Of a DNA stretch of 64,000 nucleotides, positions 35,766 to 44,834 are shown one piece after another (the stretch's first letter is position 1; each line of letters opens with the position of its first letter). Made by a program: the position numbers and the translations under genes. The notes under the pieces are model-generated. The model did no database searches. It was not told the DNA's origin and saw nothing but the letters and a program-made list of their open reading frames with translations. Location: positions 62,001 to 126,000 of the forward strand of contig NZ_BPRC01000002.1 of NCBI RefSeq assembly GCF_022179725.1, given 5' to 3'. The stretch comes from Methylorubrum aminovorans. GTDB taxonomy: Bacteria > Pseudomonadota > Alphaproteobacteria > Rhizobiales > Beijerinckiaceae.

Positions 35766-37400
35766 ATGCGTTCGCTGAAAGTCCGGTTCGCCCTCTTGCT
35801 CGGCGGCATGGCGCTGATCGCCCTGCTGGCGGCGGTCGGCGTTCTGTGGTCGATCCGGCTGACCGAGAACGTCATCGATCGCACGCTCGCCGCCCAGCAC
35901 CGGCTGGAGCTTCTCGCCGAACTGTCCGGGCGGCTGGCGCAGTACGGCTTCGCCGCCATCGAGAGCATCGGCAACCCGGAGGCGCCGCCCGAGGCCCTGT
36001 CGGTGACCCGAGACCGGGTCGATGAGGCGCTCAACCGCGTCGACGACGCCCTCGGCAACGGCATGGCGACGAGCACCAACCTGGAGGACCGGATCCAGTA
36101 CGTCGCGCGGACCCGGCCGCTCGCCAATGTGCGCGCGGCCCGCGCCATGCTCGACCGGCAGGTCACCCTGGTACGGCGGGAGAGCGATCCCGACCGGCGC
36201 AAGACTGCGATGCAGGGGACGTTGAACGCCTTCGGGGCGATGACCGGACCGCCGCTCTCGCTGCTGGTCGAGGCCGAGCGGCGCAGCATGAATGCGGGGA
36301 CGGAGGCCGCTGCCACCCTGTCGAACCGCCTGACCATCGCTGCGCTCACGGCGGTGGCGCTGGCCCTCGCCTTCGTCGGGGTGCTCTATCGTTCAGTCAC
36401 GCGGCCGACGCTGGCACGGATCGAGGAGATCCGCCGGGCGGCCGGTGCCGTCGGCAGCGGCGCGCTCGATACCCGGCTCTCGGTCGAGACCCGCGACGAA
36501 CTCGGTCTGCTCGTCGCGAACTTCAACCGCATGGCCGCCCGGCTTGCCCGCCGCGAGGGTCGGCTCGCCGCCGACCGGGCCGCCCTGGAGGACACGGTGG
36601 AGGCCCGAACCGCCGATCTGCGTGCGGCCAACGCGCGGCTGGAGATGGTGGACCGCTCCCGGCGCCGCTTCTTCGCCGATGTCAGCCACGAGTTGCGCAC
36701 CCCGCTCACGGTGATCCTTGGCGAGTGCGACCTCGCTCAGCGCTCGGTCGAGCGCGCCGCCGGCAAGCCGGTCGATCACGGGCCGGTCTTCGCCACCATC
36801 CGCAAGCGCGCCCAGCGGCTCAAGCGCCGGGTGGAGGATCTCCTGCGCGTTGCCCGCTCGGAATCCGGCCAGATCGAACTCGACCGGCGCGCCGTCAGCG
36901 CCGTCGAAGTGCTGACCGACGCCATCGACAGCGCCGGCTCGGAGGCCGCCCGCCGCCGGGTCGAACTGGTGCTGGAGCCGGGCGACCGCGATATCGAGAT
37001 CAGCGCCGATCCGGAATGGCTCCGCCAGGTTGTCGAGAGTCTGATCGACAATGCCCTGCGTCATGCCGGCGGCCTGACCCGCGTCACCGTCTCCCTGAAC
37101 GGGGGCGAGGGTCCGCAGGGAAGCCGGGCTCTCATCACCATCGACGACGATGGGCCCGGTTTTCCCGAACAGGGCGAGGGCTTGTTCGAGCGCTTTCGCC
37201 GCGAGGCCCGATCGGGAGAAGCGGGATTCGGCATCGGTTTAGCTCTGGCGCGATGGGTCGTTGAACGCCATGATGGCGCGATCAGCCTCGGCAGAGCCGA
37301 ACGCGGCGGCGCCCGGGTGGTCATCGACCTGCCCGCGCTTGACGAGGGCGCCGCACCAAAATCGTACGGGGCAGGACACGAGAGGATCGGCGCCGCATGA
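35766..37400 (+). CDS. Sensor histidine kinase
   Basis: 544 residues with GAGGGAGACC upstream of ATG 35766. Order: TM1 (about 8-30), a periplasmic helical sensor (about 31-185), TM2 (about 190-210), HAMP (to about 265), a coiled coil, HisKA with the phospho-acceptor His308 in SHELRTPLTV, and HATPase_c (SLIDNALRHAGG, DDDGPGFPEQG, GFGIGLALARWVVERH). The signal is unknown. It overlaps the response regulator gene by 4 nt. Its position directly ahead of pqqA invites a role in pqq or methanol gene control, but nothing in the sequence proves it. Confidence 0.93.
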   Translation: MRSLKVRFALLLGGMALIALLAAVGVLWSIRLTENVIDRTLAAQHRLELLAELSGRLAQYGFAAIESIGNPEAPPEALSVTRDRVDEALNRVDDALGNGMATSTNLEDRIQYVARTRPLANVRAARAMLDRQVTLVRRESDPDRRKTAMQGTLNAFGAMTGPPLSLLVEAERRSMNAGTEAAATLSNRLTIAALTAVALALAFVGVLYRSVTRPTLARIEEIRRAAGAVGSGALDTRLSVETRDELGLLVANFNRMAARLARREGRLAADRAALEDTVEARTADLRAANARLEMVDRSRRRFFADVSHELRTPLTVILGECDLAQRSVERAAGKPVDHGPVFATIRKRAQRLKRRVEDLLRVARSESGQIELDRRAVSAVEVLTDAIDSAGSEAARRRVELVLEPGDRDIEISADPEWLRQVVESLIDNALRHAGGLTRVTVSLNGGEGPQGSRALITIDDDGPGFPEQGEGLFERFRREARSGEAGFGIGLALARWVVERHDGAISLGRAERGGARVVIDLPALDEGAAPKSYGAGHERIGAA

Positions 37401-38104
37401 CGACGCGCGTATTGATCGTTGAGGATGACATCGACATCCGCGGCATCCTCGCCCGCGGCTTGGAGGCGGAAGGCTTCTCCGTCGGCGTCGCCGGCCGGGT
37501 CGAGGACGCGCTCAGCGCCGCCCGCGACGACGCCCCGGAGGCGGTGGTTCTCGACATCACCCTGCCGGACGGGTCCGGCCACGATGTCTGCCGCTCCCTC
37601 CGCGAGGGCGGCTATCCCGGCGCGATCCTCTTCCTGAGCGCCCGCGACGAGGTACGCGACCGGGCCGAGGGGCTGGCGCTCGGCGCCGACGACTACATCG
37701 TCAAGCCGTTCGTCTTCGACGAGTTGCTGGCCCGGCTCCAAGTCCATCTGCTGCGGCGCCGCGAGGCCGACACGCCGCGCACTGTCTTCACCGCCGGCCG
37801 CCTGACGCTCGACGTCAACATCCGACAGGTCAGCTTCGGCGAGGCCTCGGCCCGTCTCACCCCGCGGGAGGCGGAGCTGCTCGCCCTGCTGATGCAGGAG
37901 GTGAACCGGCCGATCTCGCGCGGCGAGATCTTCGACCGCCTCTGGGCCGGCCAGGGCGGCCTCTCCCTCAACGTGGTCGATGTCTATGTCGGCTACCTGC
38001 GCTCGAAACTCTCGGATTTCGTGCGGCTGGGCGGTCCGGTCATCGTCACCGTGCGGGGCAAGGGCTTCATGCTCGACCTGCGCGGCCAGGATTTCCGCCA
38101 CTGA
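37397..38104 (+). CDS. OmpR-family response regulator
   Basis: 235 residues. The receiver domain has acidic pocket Asp10/Asp11, phospho-acceptor Asp53 (VVLDITLPDGSG) and the switch Lys in DDYIVKPF. A winged-helix DNA-binding domain follows from about residue 128 (LTPREAELLALLMQEVNRPI, VVDVYVGYLRSKL, VRGKGFMLDL). The start ATGA overlaps the kinase stop, so the pair is a standard two-component system. It ends 232 bp before pqqA on the same strand. Confidence 0.93.
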   Translation: MTTRVLIVEDDIDIRGILARGLEAEGFSVGVAGRVEDALSAARDDAPEAVVLDITLPDGSGHDVCRSLREGGYPGAILFLSARDEVRDRAEGLALGADDYIVKPFVFDELLARLQVHLLRRREADTPRTVFTAGRLTLDVNIRQVSFGEASARLTPREAELLALLMQEVNRPISRGEIFDRLWAGQGGLSLNVVDVYVGYLRSKLSDFVRLGGPVIVTVRGKGFMLDLRGQDFRH

Positions 38105-38336
38105 TACGCCGCGGCATTTCGCTCCCCCCACCAAAGTCTAACCTCCGTGTCACGGGAAGTTGGGACCGTTCCGGCGCGAACATGGGAAGAAACGGCAAGC
38201 TGGCTCTTGCAGGCGGGGCCGGAATTGGCGATATACCTCCAGCGTGCGAAAACGAGTGCGTCGCCAGTATCTTACGATCCTCTTAAGCAAGTTGGATCGA
38301 GGATTCAGGCGTTCCATAAAGTCGAGGAGAAACACC

Positions 38337-38426
38337 ATGAAGTGGGCCGCCCCCATCGTTTCCGAGATCTGCGTCGGCATGGAAGTCACGAGCTACGAGT
38401 CGGCCGAGATCGACACCTTCAACTAA
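38337..38426 (+). CDS. pqqA: Pyrroloquinoline quinone precursor peptide PqqA
   Basis: 29-residue peptide with a strong Shine-Dalgarno GAGGAGA 6 nt upstream. It contains the conserved Glu16 and Tyr20 (EVTSY) that PqqE cross-links and that become PQQ. The length and sequence match the AM1 precursor. It is followed by pqqB after 47 nt. The 232-bp leader upstream has no other gene and presumably holds the pqq promoter. Confidence 0.97.
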   Translation: MKWAAPIVSEICVGMEVTSYESAEIDTFN

Positions 38427-38473
38427 GGTGATTTTAGCCGGGTTAGGGTTGCGGGCATCAGCGGGTTCTCACC

Positions 38474-39373
38474 ATGCATGTCGTGATCCTCGGCTCGGCG
38501 GCGGGCGGCGGCGTTCCTCAGTGGAACTGCCGCTGCTCCATCTGCTCCCTTGCCTGGGCCGGTGATCCCAGAGTCAAACCACGCACGCAGTCGAGCATCG
38601 CGGTCTCTCCGGACGGGGAACGCTGGCTCCTGCTGAACGCCTCCCCCGACATCCGCCAGCAGATCCAGGCCAACCCGCCGATGCATCCGCGGCAGGGCCT
38701 GCGCCACTCGCCGATCCACGCGGTGTTGCTGACCAACGGCGATGTCGACCATGTCGCCGGCCTGCTGACCTTGCGCGAGGGCCAGCCCTTCACGCTCTAC
38801 GCCACGCCCGGCATCCTGGCCTCCGTTTCCGACAACCGCGTCTTCGACGTGATGGCCGCCGATGTGGTGAAGCGGCAGACGATTTCCCTCAACCAGACCT
38901 TCGAGCCGGTGCCCGGCCTCTCGGTGACGCTGTTCTCCGTGCCCGGCAAGGTGCCGCTCTGGCTCGAGGACGCCTCCATGCAGATCGGGGCCGAGACCGA
39001 GACCACGGTCGGCACGATGATCGAGGCCGGGGGCAAGCGCCTCGCCTACATTCCCGGCTGCGCCCGGGTGACGGAGGAGCTGAAAGCCCGCGTCGCGGGC
39101 GCCGACGCGCTCCTGTTCGACGGCACGGTGCTGGAGGACGACGACATGATCCGCGCCGGCGTCGGCACCAAGACCGGCTGGCGCATGGGCCATATCCAGA
39201 TCAACGGCGAGACCGGCTCGATCGCCTCCTTCGCCGATGTCGAGATCGGCCGGCGGGTTTTGATCCACATCAACAACACCAATCCGGTCCTGGTCGAGGA
39301 CTCGCCCGAGCGCGCCAGCGTCGAGGCGCGCGGCTGGACCGTCGCCCATGACGGCCTGACCCTCGATCTCTGA
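38474..39373 (+). CDS. pqqB: PQQ biosynthesis protein PqqB
   Basis: 299 residues. Metallo-beta-lactamase fold with a diverged metal motif TNGDVDHVAGL and an N-terminal zinc-type CRCSIC. PqqB is proposed to hydroxylate the tyrosine-derived part of the PQQ precursor. Upstream Shine-Dalgarno is weak, which fits lower expression than pqqA. Confidence 0.95.
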   Translation: MHVVILGSAAGGGVPQWNCRCSICSLAWAGDPRVKPRTQSSIAVSPDGERWLLLNASPDIRQQIQANPPMHPRQGLRHSPIHAVLLTNGDVDHVAGLLTLREGQPFTLYATPGILASVSDNRVFDVMAADVVKRQTISLNQTFEPVPGLSVTLFSVPGKVPLWLEDASMQIGAETETTVGTMIEAGGKRLAYIPGCARVTEELKARVAGADALLFDGTVLEDDDMIRAGVGTKTGWRMGHIQINGETGSIASFADVEIGRRVLIHINNTNPVLVEDSPERASVEARGWTVAHDGLTLDL

Positions 39374-39550
39374 TCGGACACGAGAAGCGCGCGATGGGTC
39401 CGGCCTGGAAATTTAGTGCCGGACCGAATATATTTTGCACGATCCAATCGCGCGGCGGTCGCCCTGCCCTTCCCGATGCGGGGCGCCATCTAGAACAGCT
39501 CGAACGAGCATCATCGGAAACGCGACTCGAAGCCCGGGGAACCGAACGCC
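39374..39550 (+). promoter_or_regulatory. pqqB-pqqC/D intergenic region with TTTTGCAC word
   Basis: 177 bp inside the pqq cluster. It contains GTGCCGGACCGAATAT and TTTTGCAC (39433-39440). The word TTTTGCAC and the string CCGGACCG both recur upstream of xoxF1 (48800-48815). An internal promoter or processing site is possible. Confidence 0.35.
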
Positions 39551-40651
39551 ATGACCGCCCAATTCCCGCCGCCCGTCCCGGAATCCGAGCAGCGCCTGCT
39601 GAGCCACGAGGAGCTTGAGGCGGCGCTCCGCGACATCGGCGCGCGGCGCTACCACAACCTCCATCCGTTCCACCGGCTGTTGCACGACGGCAAGCTGTCG
39701 AAGGATCAGGTGCGGGCCTGGGCACTCAACCGCTACTATTATCAGGCGATGATCCCGGTGAAGGACGCCGCGCTGCTCGCCCGCCTGCCGGATGCGCAGC
39801 TTCGCCGGATCTGGCGCCAGCGCATCGTCGATCACGACGGCGACCATGAGGGCGACGGCGGCATCGAGCGCTGGCTCAAGCTCGCCGAGGGCGTTGGCTT
39901 CTCGCGCGACTACGTGCTCTCGACACAGGGCATCCTGTCGGCGACCCGCTTCTCGGTCGATGCCTATGTCCACTTCGTCTCCGAGCGGACGCTGCTGGAA
40001 GCCATCGCCTCCTCGCTCACCGAGATGTTCTCGCCGACGATCATCTCCGAGCGCGTCGCCGGGATGCTGAAGAACTACGACTTCATCACCAAGGAGACGC
40101 TGGCCTATTTCGACAAGCGCCTGACCCAGGCGCCGCGCGATGCCGATTTCGCCCTCGACTACGTCAAGCGGCACGCCACCACACCCGAGATGCAGCGGGC
40201 CGCGATGGACGCGCTGACCTTCAAGTGCAACGTACTCTGGACGCAGCTCGACGCGCTCTACTTCGCCTATGTCGCCCCCGGCATGGTGCCGCCGGATGCG
40301 TGGCAGCCGGGCGAGGGCCTCGTGACCGAGGAGATTTCCACCGAGGCCAGCCCCGCCGCAACGCCGGCTCAGCCCGCGGCCTTCTCGGGCAGCGACGTGC
40401 CCCGCCTGCCCCGCGGCGTCCGCCTGCGCTTCGATGAGGTCCGCAACAAGCACGTGCTGCTCGCACCCGAGCGCACCTTCGACCTCGACGACAACGCCGT
40501 CGCGGTTCTCAAGCTCGTCGACGGCAAGACCTCGGTTTCGCAGATCGCCCAGATCCTGGGCCAGACCTACGATGCCGACCCCGCCGTCATCGAGGCCGAC
40601 ATCCTTCCGATGCTGGCCGGTCTCGCGCAAAAAAGGGTTCTGGAGCGATGA
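39551..40651 (+). CDS. pqqCD: Fused PqqC/PqqD protein
   Basis: 366 residues. Residues to about 245 are PqqC, the cofactor-less oxidase that completes PQQ ([56 protein letters not shown]). A Pro/Ala linker (about 255-275) leads to PqqD ([40 protein letters not shown]), the chaperone that presents PqqA to PqqE. The fusion is characteristic of methylobacteria. It overlaps pqqE by 4 nt. Confidence 0.96.
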   Translation: MTAQFPPPVPESEQRLLSHEELEAALRDIGARRYHNLHPFHRLLHDGKLSKDQVRAWALNRYYYQAMIPVKDAALLARLPDAQLRRIWRQRIVDHDGDHEGDGGIERWLKLAEGVGFSRDYVLSTQGILSATRFSVDAYVHFVSERTLLEAIASSLTEMFSPTIISERVAGMLKNYDFITKETLAYFDKRLTQAPRDADFALDYVKRHATTPEMQRAAMDALTFKCNVLWTQLDALYFAYVAPGMVPPDAWQPGEGLVTEEISTEASPAATPAQPAAFSGSDVPRLPRGVRLRFDEVRNKHVLLAPERTFDLDDNAVAVLKLVDGKTSVSQIAQILGQTYDADPAVIEADILPMLAGLAQKRVLER

Positions 40652-41802
40652 ATGCACCGACCCCCGCCCCCTCCCCCGCGGAGGTGATTCCGGCACCCGT
40701 GGGCCTGCTCGCTGAGCTGACCCACCGCTGCCCGCTGCGCTGCCCCTACTGCTCGAACCCGCTTGAGCTCGACCGGCGCTCGGCCGAGCTCGATACGGCA
40801 ACGTGGCTGCGGGTGCTGACGGAGGCGGCGGGCTTGGGCGTGCTGCACGTCCACCTTTCCGGCGGCGAGCCGACGGCGCGCCCGGACATCGTCGAGATCA
40901 CGGCCAAGTGCGCCGAACTCGGCCTCTACTCGAACCTGATCACCTCCGGCGTCGGCGGCGCACTCGCCAAGCTCGACGCGCTCTACGATGCCGGCCTCGA
41001 CCACGTGCAGCTTTCAGTGCAGGGCGTGGACGCGGCAAACGCCGAGAAGATCGGCGGCCTCAAGAACGCGCAGCCCCAAAAGATGCAGTTCGCCGCCCGC
41101 GTCACCGAGCTCGGTCTGCCGCTGACGCTGAATTCGGTGATCCACCGCGGCAACATCCACGAGGTGCCGGGCTTTATCGATCTCGCGGTCAAGCTCGGGG
41201 CCAAGCGGCTGGAGGTGGCCCATACCCAGTATTACGGCTGGGCCTACGTCAACCGCGCCGCACTGATGCCCGACAAGGCCCAGGTCGACGAGTCGATCCG
41301 CATCGTCGAGGCCGCGCGTGAGCGCCTCAAGGGTCAGCTCGTCATCGATCTCGTGGTGCCGGACTACTACGCCAAGTACCCCAAAGCCTGTGCCGGCGGC
41401 TGGGGCAGAAAGCTCATGAACGTGACGCCGCAGGGCAAGGTCCTGCCCTGCCACGCCGCCGAGACCATCCCCGGCCTCGAATTCTGGTACGTTGGCGACC
41501 ACTCGCTCGGCGACATCTGGACGCAATCGCCGGCGTTTGCCGCCTATCGCGGCACGAGCTGGATGAAGGAGCCCTGCCGCTCCTGCGACCGGCGAGAGAA
41601 GGATTGGGGCGGTTGCCGCTGTCAGGCGCTGGCGCTCACGGGCGATGCCGCCAATACCGATCCGGCCTGCTCCCTTTCGCCGCTTCACGCGAAAATGCGG
41701 GATCTTGCCAAGGAAGAGGCTGCCGAGAACCCGCCCGATTATATATACCGCAGCATCGGGACGAATGTGCAAAACCCCTTGAGCGAAAAGGCACCCCTTT
41801 GA
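40648..41802 (+). CDS. pqqE: PqqA peptide cyclase PqqE (radical SAM)
   Basis: 384 residues. Radical-SAM cluster motif CPLRCPYC near residue 27, [13 protein letters not shown] for SAM binding, and a C-terminal SPASM region ([24 protein letters not shown], then DPAC). It forms the C-C bond between Glu16 and Tyr20 of PqqA with PqqD as chaperone. The stop overlaps the TTG start of the next gene. Confidence 0.96.
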   Translation: MNAPTPAPSPAEVIPAPVGLLAELTHRCPLRCPYCSNPLELDRRSAELDTATWLRVLTEAAGLGVLHVHLSGGEPTARPDIVEITAKCAELGLYSNLITSGVGGALAKLDALYDAGLDHVQLSVQGVDAANAEKIGGLKNAQPQKMQFAARVTELGLPLTLNSVIHRGNIHEVPGFIDLAVKLGAKRLEVAHTQYYGWAYVNRAALMPDKAQVDESIRIVEAARERLKGQLVIDLVVPDYYAKYPKACAGGWGRKLMNVTPQGKVLPCHAAETIPGLEFWYVGDHSLGDIWTQSPAFAAYRGTSWMKEPCRSCDRREKDWGGCRCQALALTGDAANTDPACSLSPLHAKMRDLAKEEAAENPPDYIYRSIGTNVQNPLSEKAPL

Positions 41803-42527
41803 GACGGACTATCCTGGCGGCCGCCGTCGTGGCGGCTCTCTCGACGACGCTTCTCGCAACCGCGCCCCTCGCCTGGGCGGCCTCCGACACCGGGCCGGCA
41901 AGCAAGGAAACTGCCAAGAACGCGGCGCCGAATGCCGGCGACCTGCTCTTCGAGCAGCCGCAGATGAAGAACACCACGCCCGGCAGCACGCTGACCTACG
42001 ATTACCTGCGCCGCAGCGGGATCGTGAAGGGTCCCTACGGTCCGCCGCTCAACGACGCGATCAAGCTCACGGTCGAGCCCGGCAAAAGCGCCGAGAGCCG
42101 AGATATCCGCGTGCAGATGTTTTCCGGCGGCTACCGCGTCCCGGCCGGTCCCTTCGTCGATATGGCCGGCAACCCCGTGCTGAGCCTGTTCTTGGAAAAC
42201 CACCTGAAAGGTCTCGCCGGTCTGCTCGAGGCCAACCCGCGTTACATCAAGAACGCGATCCGCAAGGGTCTGCGCGAGAAGGCGACGGTCACGCCGGTCC
42301 AGGTCGATTTCAAGGGCCGCAAGGTCGAGGGCTGGCGCGTCGAGATGAAGCCCTTCGAGGGTGACCCCCTGACCGAGCGGATGCGCGGATTCGAGGCCAC
42401 GACCTATACCTTCGTGGTCGCGCCGGAGGTGCCGGGAGAGATCGTCTCCCTCGAAGCGCGAACCCTGAAGCCCGATGGCGGCGAACTCCTTGAGGAGAGG
42501 CTCGATTATGACCAGAAGGATTCCTGA
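41799..42527 (+). CDS. Exported protein of unknown function downstream of pqqE
   Basis: 242 residues from a TTG at 41799 that overlaps the pqqE stop (TTGA), with AAAAGG 7 nt upstream. Signal peptide: [20 protein letters not shown] to AWA. The mature protein ([80 protein letters not shown]) has no motif I recognise; it has no cysteines. Translational coupling to pqqE suggests a function tied to PQQ or a PQQ enzyme in the periplasm. It overlaps the next gene by 20 nt. Confidence 0.85.
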   Translation: MRRTILAAAVVAALSTTLLATAPLAWAASDTGPASKETAKNAAPNAGDLLFEQPQMKNTTPGSTLTYDYLRRSGIVKGPYGPPLNDAIKLTVEPGKSAESRDIRVQMFSGGYRVPAGPFVDMAGNPVLSLFLENHLKGLAGLLEANPRYIKNAIRKGLREKATVTPVQVDFKGRKVEGWRVEMKPFEGDPLTERMRGFEATTYTFVVAPEVPGEIVSLEARTLKPDGGELLEERLDYDQKDS

Positions 42528-42873
42528 GGTCGCGCTGGCCGCAGCGTTTGCGGCCGTCCTCCTCGCCGCGCCCGCGCGCGCCGACGAGAACGACTATCCG
42601 ACCGACGCGCGGGCCGATTACGTGTTCGGCTGCATGGCGGCCAACGGCCAGACCCGCGCGGCGCTGGAGAAGTGCTCCTGCTCCCTCGACGCGCTTGCCT
42701 CGATCCTGCCCTACGACAAGTACGTGCAGGCGAGCACCATCCTCTCCATGCGCCAGGGCATCGGCCAGCGCACCACGGCCTTCAAGTCGACCAAGATGTT
42801 CGACGACAAGGTCGCCGATCTGCGCCGGGCCCAGGCCGAGGCCGAGATCCGCTGCTATCGCGGCGCTTCCTGA
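42508..42873 (+). CDS. Small Cys-containing exported protein downstream of pqqE
   Basis: 121 residues from ATG 42508, with GAGGAGAGG upstream inside the previous gene. Signal peptide: VALAAAFAAVLLAAPARA. The mature part has four Cys (FGCMAANG, KCSCSLDALA, IRCYRGAS) in a helical context, which could make two disulfides. No known domain is recognised. It overlaps the preceding gene by 20 nt, so the two are probably made together. A periplasmic or cytochrome-associated role is guesswork. Confidence 0.83.
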   Translation: MTRRIPEVALAAAFAAVLLAAPARADENDYPTDARADYVFGCMAANGQTRAALEKCSCSLDALASILPYDKYVQASTILSMRQGIGQRTTAFKSTKMFDDKVADLRRAQAEAEIRCYRGAS

Positions 42874-42988
42874 GCCGCAGCGCGGCGGCCCCTCGAAAAG
42901 ACTTCAGGTCTCTGGCTAAACGGGAGGCGAGGGGCTAGGCCCGCAAGGCTTGGTTCCGCAGGTTTGGCCCGACGAGTCACGACACCCG

Positions 42989-43855
42989 ATGCCGCCCTCC
43001 CCACCCCCTCCGACGCGTCTGCAGACCCTTCTGCCCGAACTCGGCCGGCGCACGCTGGTCATGGGCATCCTCAACGTCACGCCGGACTCGTTCTCGGACG
43101 GCGGCCGTTTCGAAGGAGTCGAGGCCGCGCGTGCCCAGGCTGCGGCGCTGACGGAAGCCGGCGCACACATCCTCGATATCGGCGGCGAGTCGACCCGGCC
43201 CGGCCACACGCCGGTGCCGGCGGCGGAAGAGCAGGCCCGCGTCCTGCCGGTGATCGAGGCCGTGGCGCCCGGCCTCTCCGTTCCGATCTCGATCGACACC
43301 TACAAGGCCTCCACCGCGGAAGCCGCCCTGAAGGCGGGCGCCACCCTCGTCAACGATGTCTGGGGCCTGCAGCGCGAGCCGGATATCGCCCGGGTCGCTG
43401 CCGAGCACGGCGCACCGGTCATCGTTATGCACAACCGCGAGACGATCGACGGCGCGCTCGACATCGTCGCCGACATGCTGCGCTTCTTCGAGCGCTCGCT
43501 CACCATCGCCCGCCGCGCCGGCATTCCCGACAGCGATATCGTGCTCGATCCCGGCATCGGTTTCGGCAAGACCTGGGAGCAGCATCTCGAGGCCCTGCGC
43601 CGCCTTCCCGAAATCCGGGCGCTGGGTTTCCCGCTCCTCGTCGGCGTCTCGCGCAAGAGCCTGCTCGGGCGCCTGCACGACCGCGACACGGCCCCGCGCG
43701 ACCGCCTCGTCGGGTCGCTCGCCGCGCATGTGCTCGCCGGCTCGCTCGGGGCCGACATCGTGCGCGTCCACGACGTGGCGCCGCATGTCGAGGCACTGCG
43801 GGTGCTCGACGCCGTGATGCGTCCGACGACGGCTGCTGGGACCGTTCATGGCTGA
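42989..43855 (+). CDS. folP: Dihydropteroate synthase
   Basis: 288 residues from ATG 42989; a TTG at 42950 is an alternative. The signature segments are MGILNVTPDSFSDGG, ILDIGGESTRPGHTPV, PISIDTYKASTAEAALKAGA, LDPGIGFGKT and GVSRKSLLGRL. It joins p-aminobenzoate to the hydroxymethyl-dihydropterin for folate. It is followed with overlap by folB and folK. It is separate from the DHPS-like gene at 16850. Confidence 0.95.
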   Translation: MPPSPPPPTRLQTLLPELGRRTLVMGILNVTPDSFSDGGRFEGVEAARAQAAALTEAGAHILDIGGESTRPGHTPVPAAEEQARVLPVIEAVAPGLSVPISIDTYKASTAEAALKAGATLVNDVWGLQREPDIARVAAEHGAPVIVMHNRETIDGALDIVADMLRFFERSLTIARRAGIPDSDIVLDPGIGFGKTWEQHLEALRRLPEIRALGFPLLVGVSRKSLLGRLHDRDTAPRDRLVGSLAAHVLAGSLGADIVRVHDVAPHVEALRVLDAVMRPTTAAGTVHG

Positions 43856-44228
43856 CCGCATCCTCGTCCACCGCCTCGCGGTCTTCGCCCGCCACGGTGT
43901 GCTGCCGGAGGAGGAGCGGCTTGGCCAGCGCTTCTACATCTCGCTCGAATGCCGACTCGACCTCGCGCCGGCCGGGCGCAGCGACGATGTCGCGGCCACC
44001 GTGAGCTACGCCGATCTCGCCGAGATCGCCCTCGACATCGCCACGAACCGGCGCTTCGCCCTGATCGAGGCCCTGGCCGAGGCGATCGCCGAGAGCTGCC
44101 TCGCGCGCTTCCCCCGGATCGAGACGATCGCGGTGCGGATCGACAAGCCGAGCGCGCCGATTCCGGCCGTGCTCGACTACGCAGCGATCGAGATCGTGCG
44201 GGGCCGCCCGACACGGGAGGGAAGATGA
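43848..44228 (+). CDS. folB: Dihydroneopterin aldolase
   Basis: 126 residues, ATG 43848 within the folP 3' end. Typical FolB sequence: ILVHRLAVFARHGVLPEEER, VSYADLAEIALDIATN, FALIEALAEAIAESCLARF and RIDKPSAPIP. It makes 6-hydroxymethyl-dihydropterin, which may serve both folate and H4MPT synthesis. Overlaps folK by ATGA. Confidence 0.93.
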   Translation: MADRILVHRLAVFARHGVLPEEERLGQRFYISLECRLDLAPAGRSDDVAATVSYADLAEIALDIATNRRFALIEALAEAIAESCLARFPRIETIAVRIDKPSAPIPAVLDYAAIEIVRGRPTREGR

Positions 44229-44701
44229 CGCGCGCCTATCTCGGGCTCGGCAGCAATATCGGCGACAAGGCGGCGATGCTGGCCCAGGCCGTCGAGCACC
44301 TCGCCGCGGCGCCCGGCATCCGGGTCACGGCACGCTCCGCCGATTACCGCACCCCGCCCTGGGGCGACACCGATCAGGACTGGTTCTTCAACGCGGCGGT
44401 CGCCATCGACACCGATCTGACCCCGCACGGGCTGCTGGAAGTCTGCCTGTCGATCGAGGCGGCGCTCGGGCGTGTCCGCGAGCGACGCTGGGGTCCGCGG
44501 GTGATCGATATCGACGTGCTGGCCTACGAGGGAGCGCAGGTCTCGGACGAGCGCTTGGTCCTGCCTCATCGCTTCGTGCGCGAGCGGGCCTTCGTGCTGG
44601 CGCCGCTCGCCGAGATCGCACCAGACCTCGTCATCGGTGGCGAGACGGTGGCGCAGGCGCTGTCCAAGCTCGACCAAACGGGAATCGAGCGGGCCGAATA
44701 A
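44225..44701 (+). CDS. folK: 6-hydroxymethyl-7,8-dihydropterin pyrophosphokinase
   Basis: 158 residues from ATG 44225 (ATGA overlap with folB). HPPK motifs: YLGLGSNIGDKAAMLAQAVE, WFFNAAVAIDTDLTPHGLL, IEAALGRVRERRWGPRVIDI and PHRFVRERAFVLAPLAEIAP. It supplies the pyrophosphorylated pterin to FolP. The gene ends at a strong bidirectional terminator. Confidence 0.95.
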   Translation: MTRAYLGLGSNIGDKAAMLAQAVEHLAAAPGIRVTARSADYRTPPWGDTDQDWFFNAAVAIDTDLTPHGLLEVCLSIEAALGRVRERRWGPRVIDIDVLAYEGAQVSDERLVLPHRFVRERAFVLAPLAEIAPDLVIGGETVAQALSKLDQTGIERAE

Positions 44702-44735
44702 GAAAGGCCCGAACCGCGGTTCGGGCCTTCGTCGC
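44702..44735. terminator. Bidirectional terminator between folK and xoxJ
   Basis: A perfect palindrome GGCCCGAACC-GC-GGTTCGGGCC (44706-44727) is flanked by TTCGTC on the plus side and TTTCTTATT on the minus side. It can end folPBK from the left and xoxFGJ from the right. Confidence 0.85.
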
Positions 44736-44751
44736 GTTTCCGGTTTATCGC

Positions 44752-44806
44752 TTCGGATTCCGCCGGACTCCGTCGTCGCTTCGGCTTCATCTCGCAATGA
44801 CGAGAG
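44752..44806. repeat. Short dispersed repeat, CGCAATGACGA family
   Basis: GCTTCGGATTCCGCCGGACT and TCTCGCAATGACGAG resemble the element at 60453-60545 (GTCATTGCGCGGCAGAGCCG and GCTTGCGATGACGG). It is intergenic and REP-like. Confidence 0.45.
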
Positions 44807-44834
44807 CCCTTGAAGCGATGAGCCGAACGCCGGA

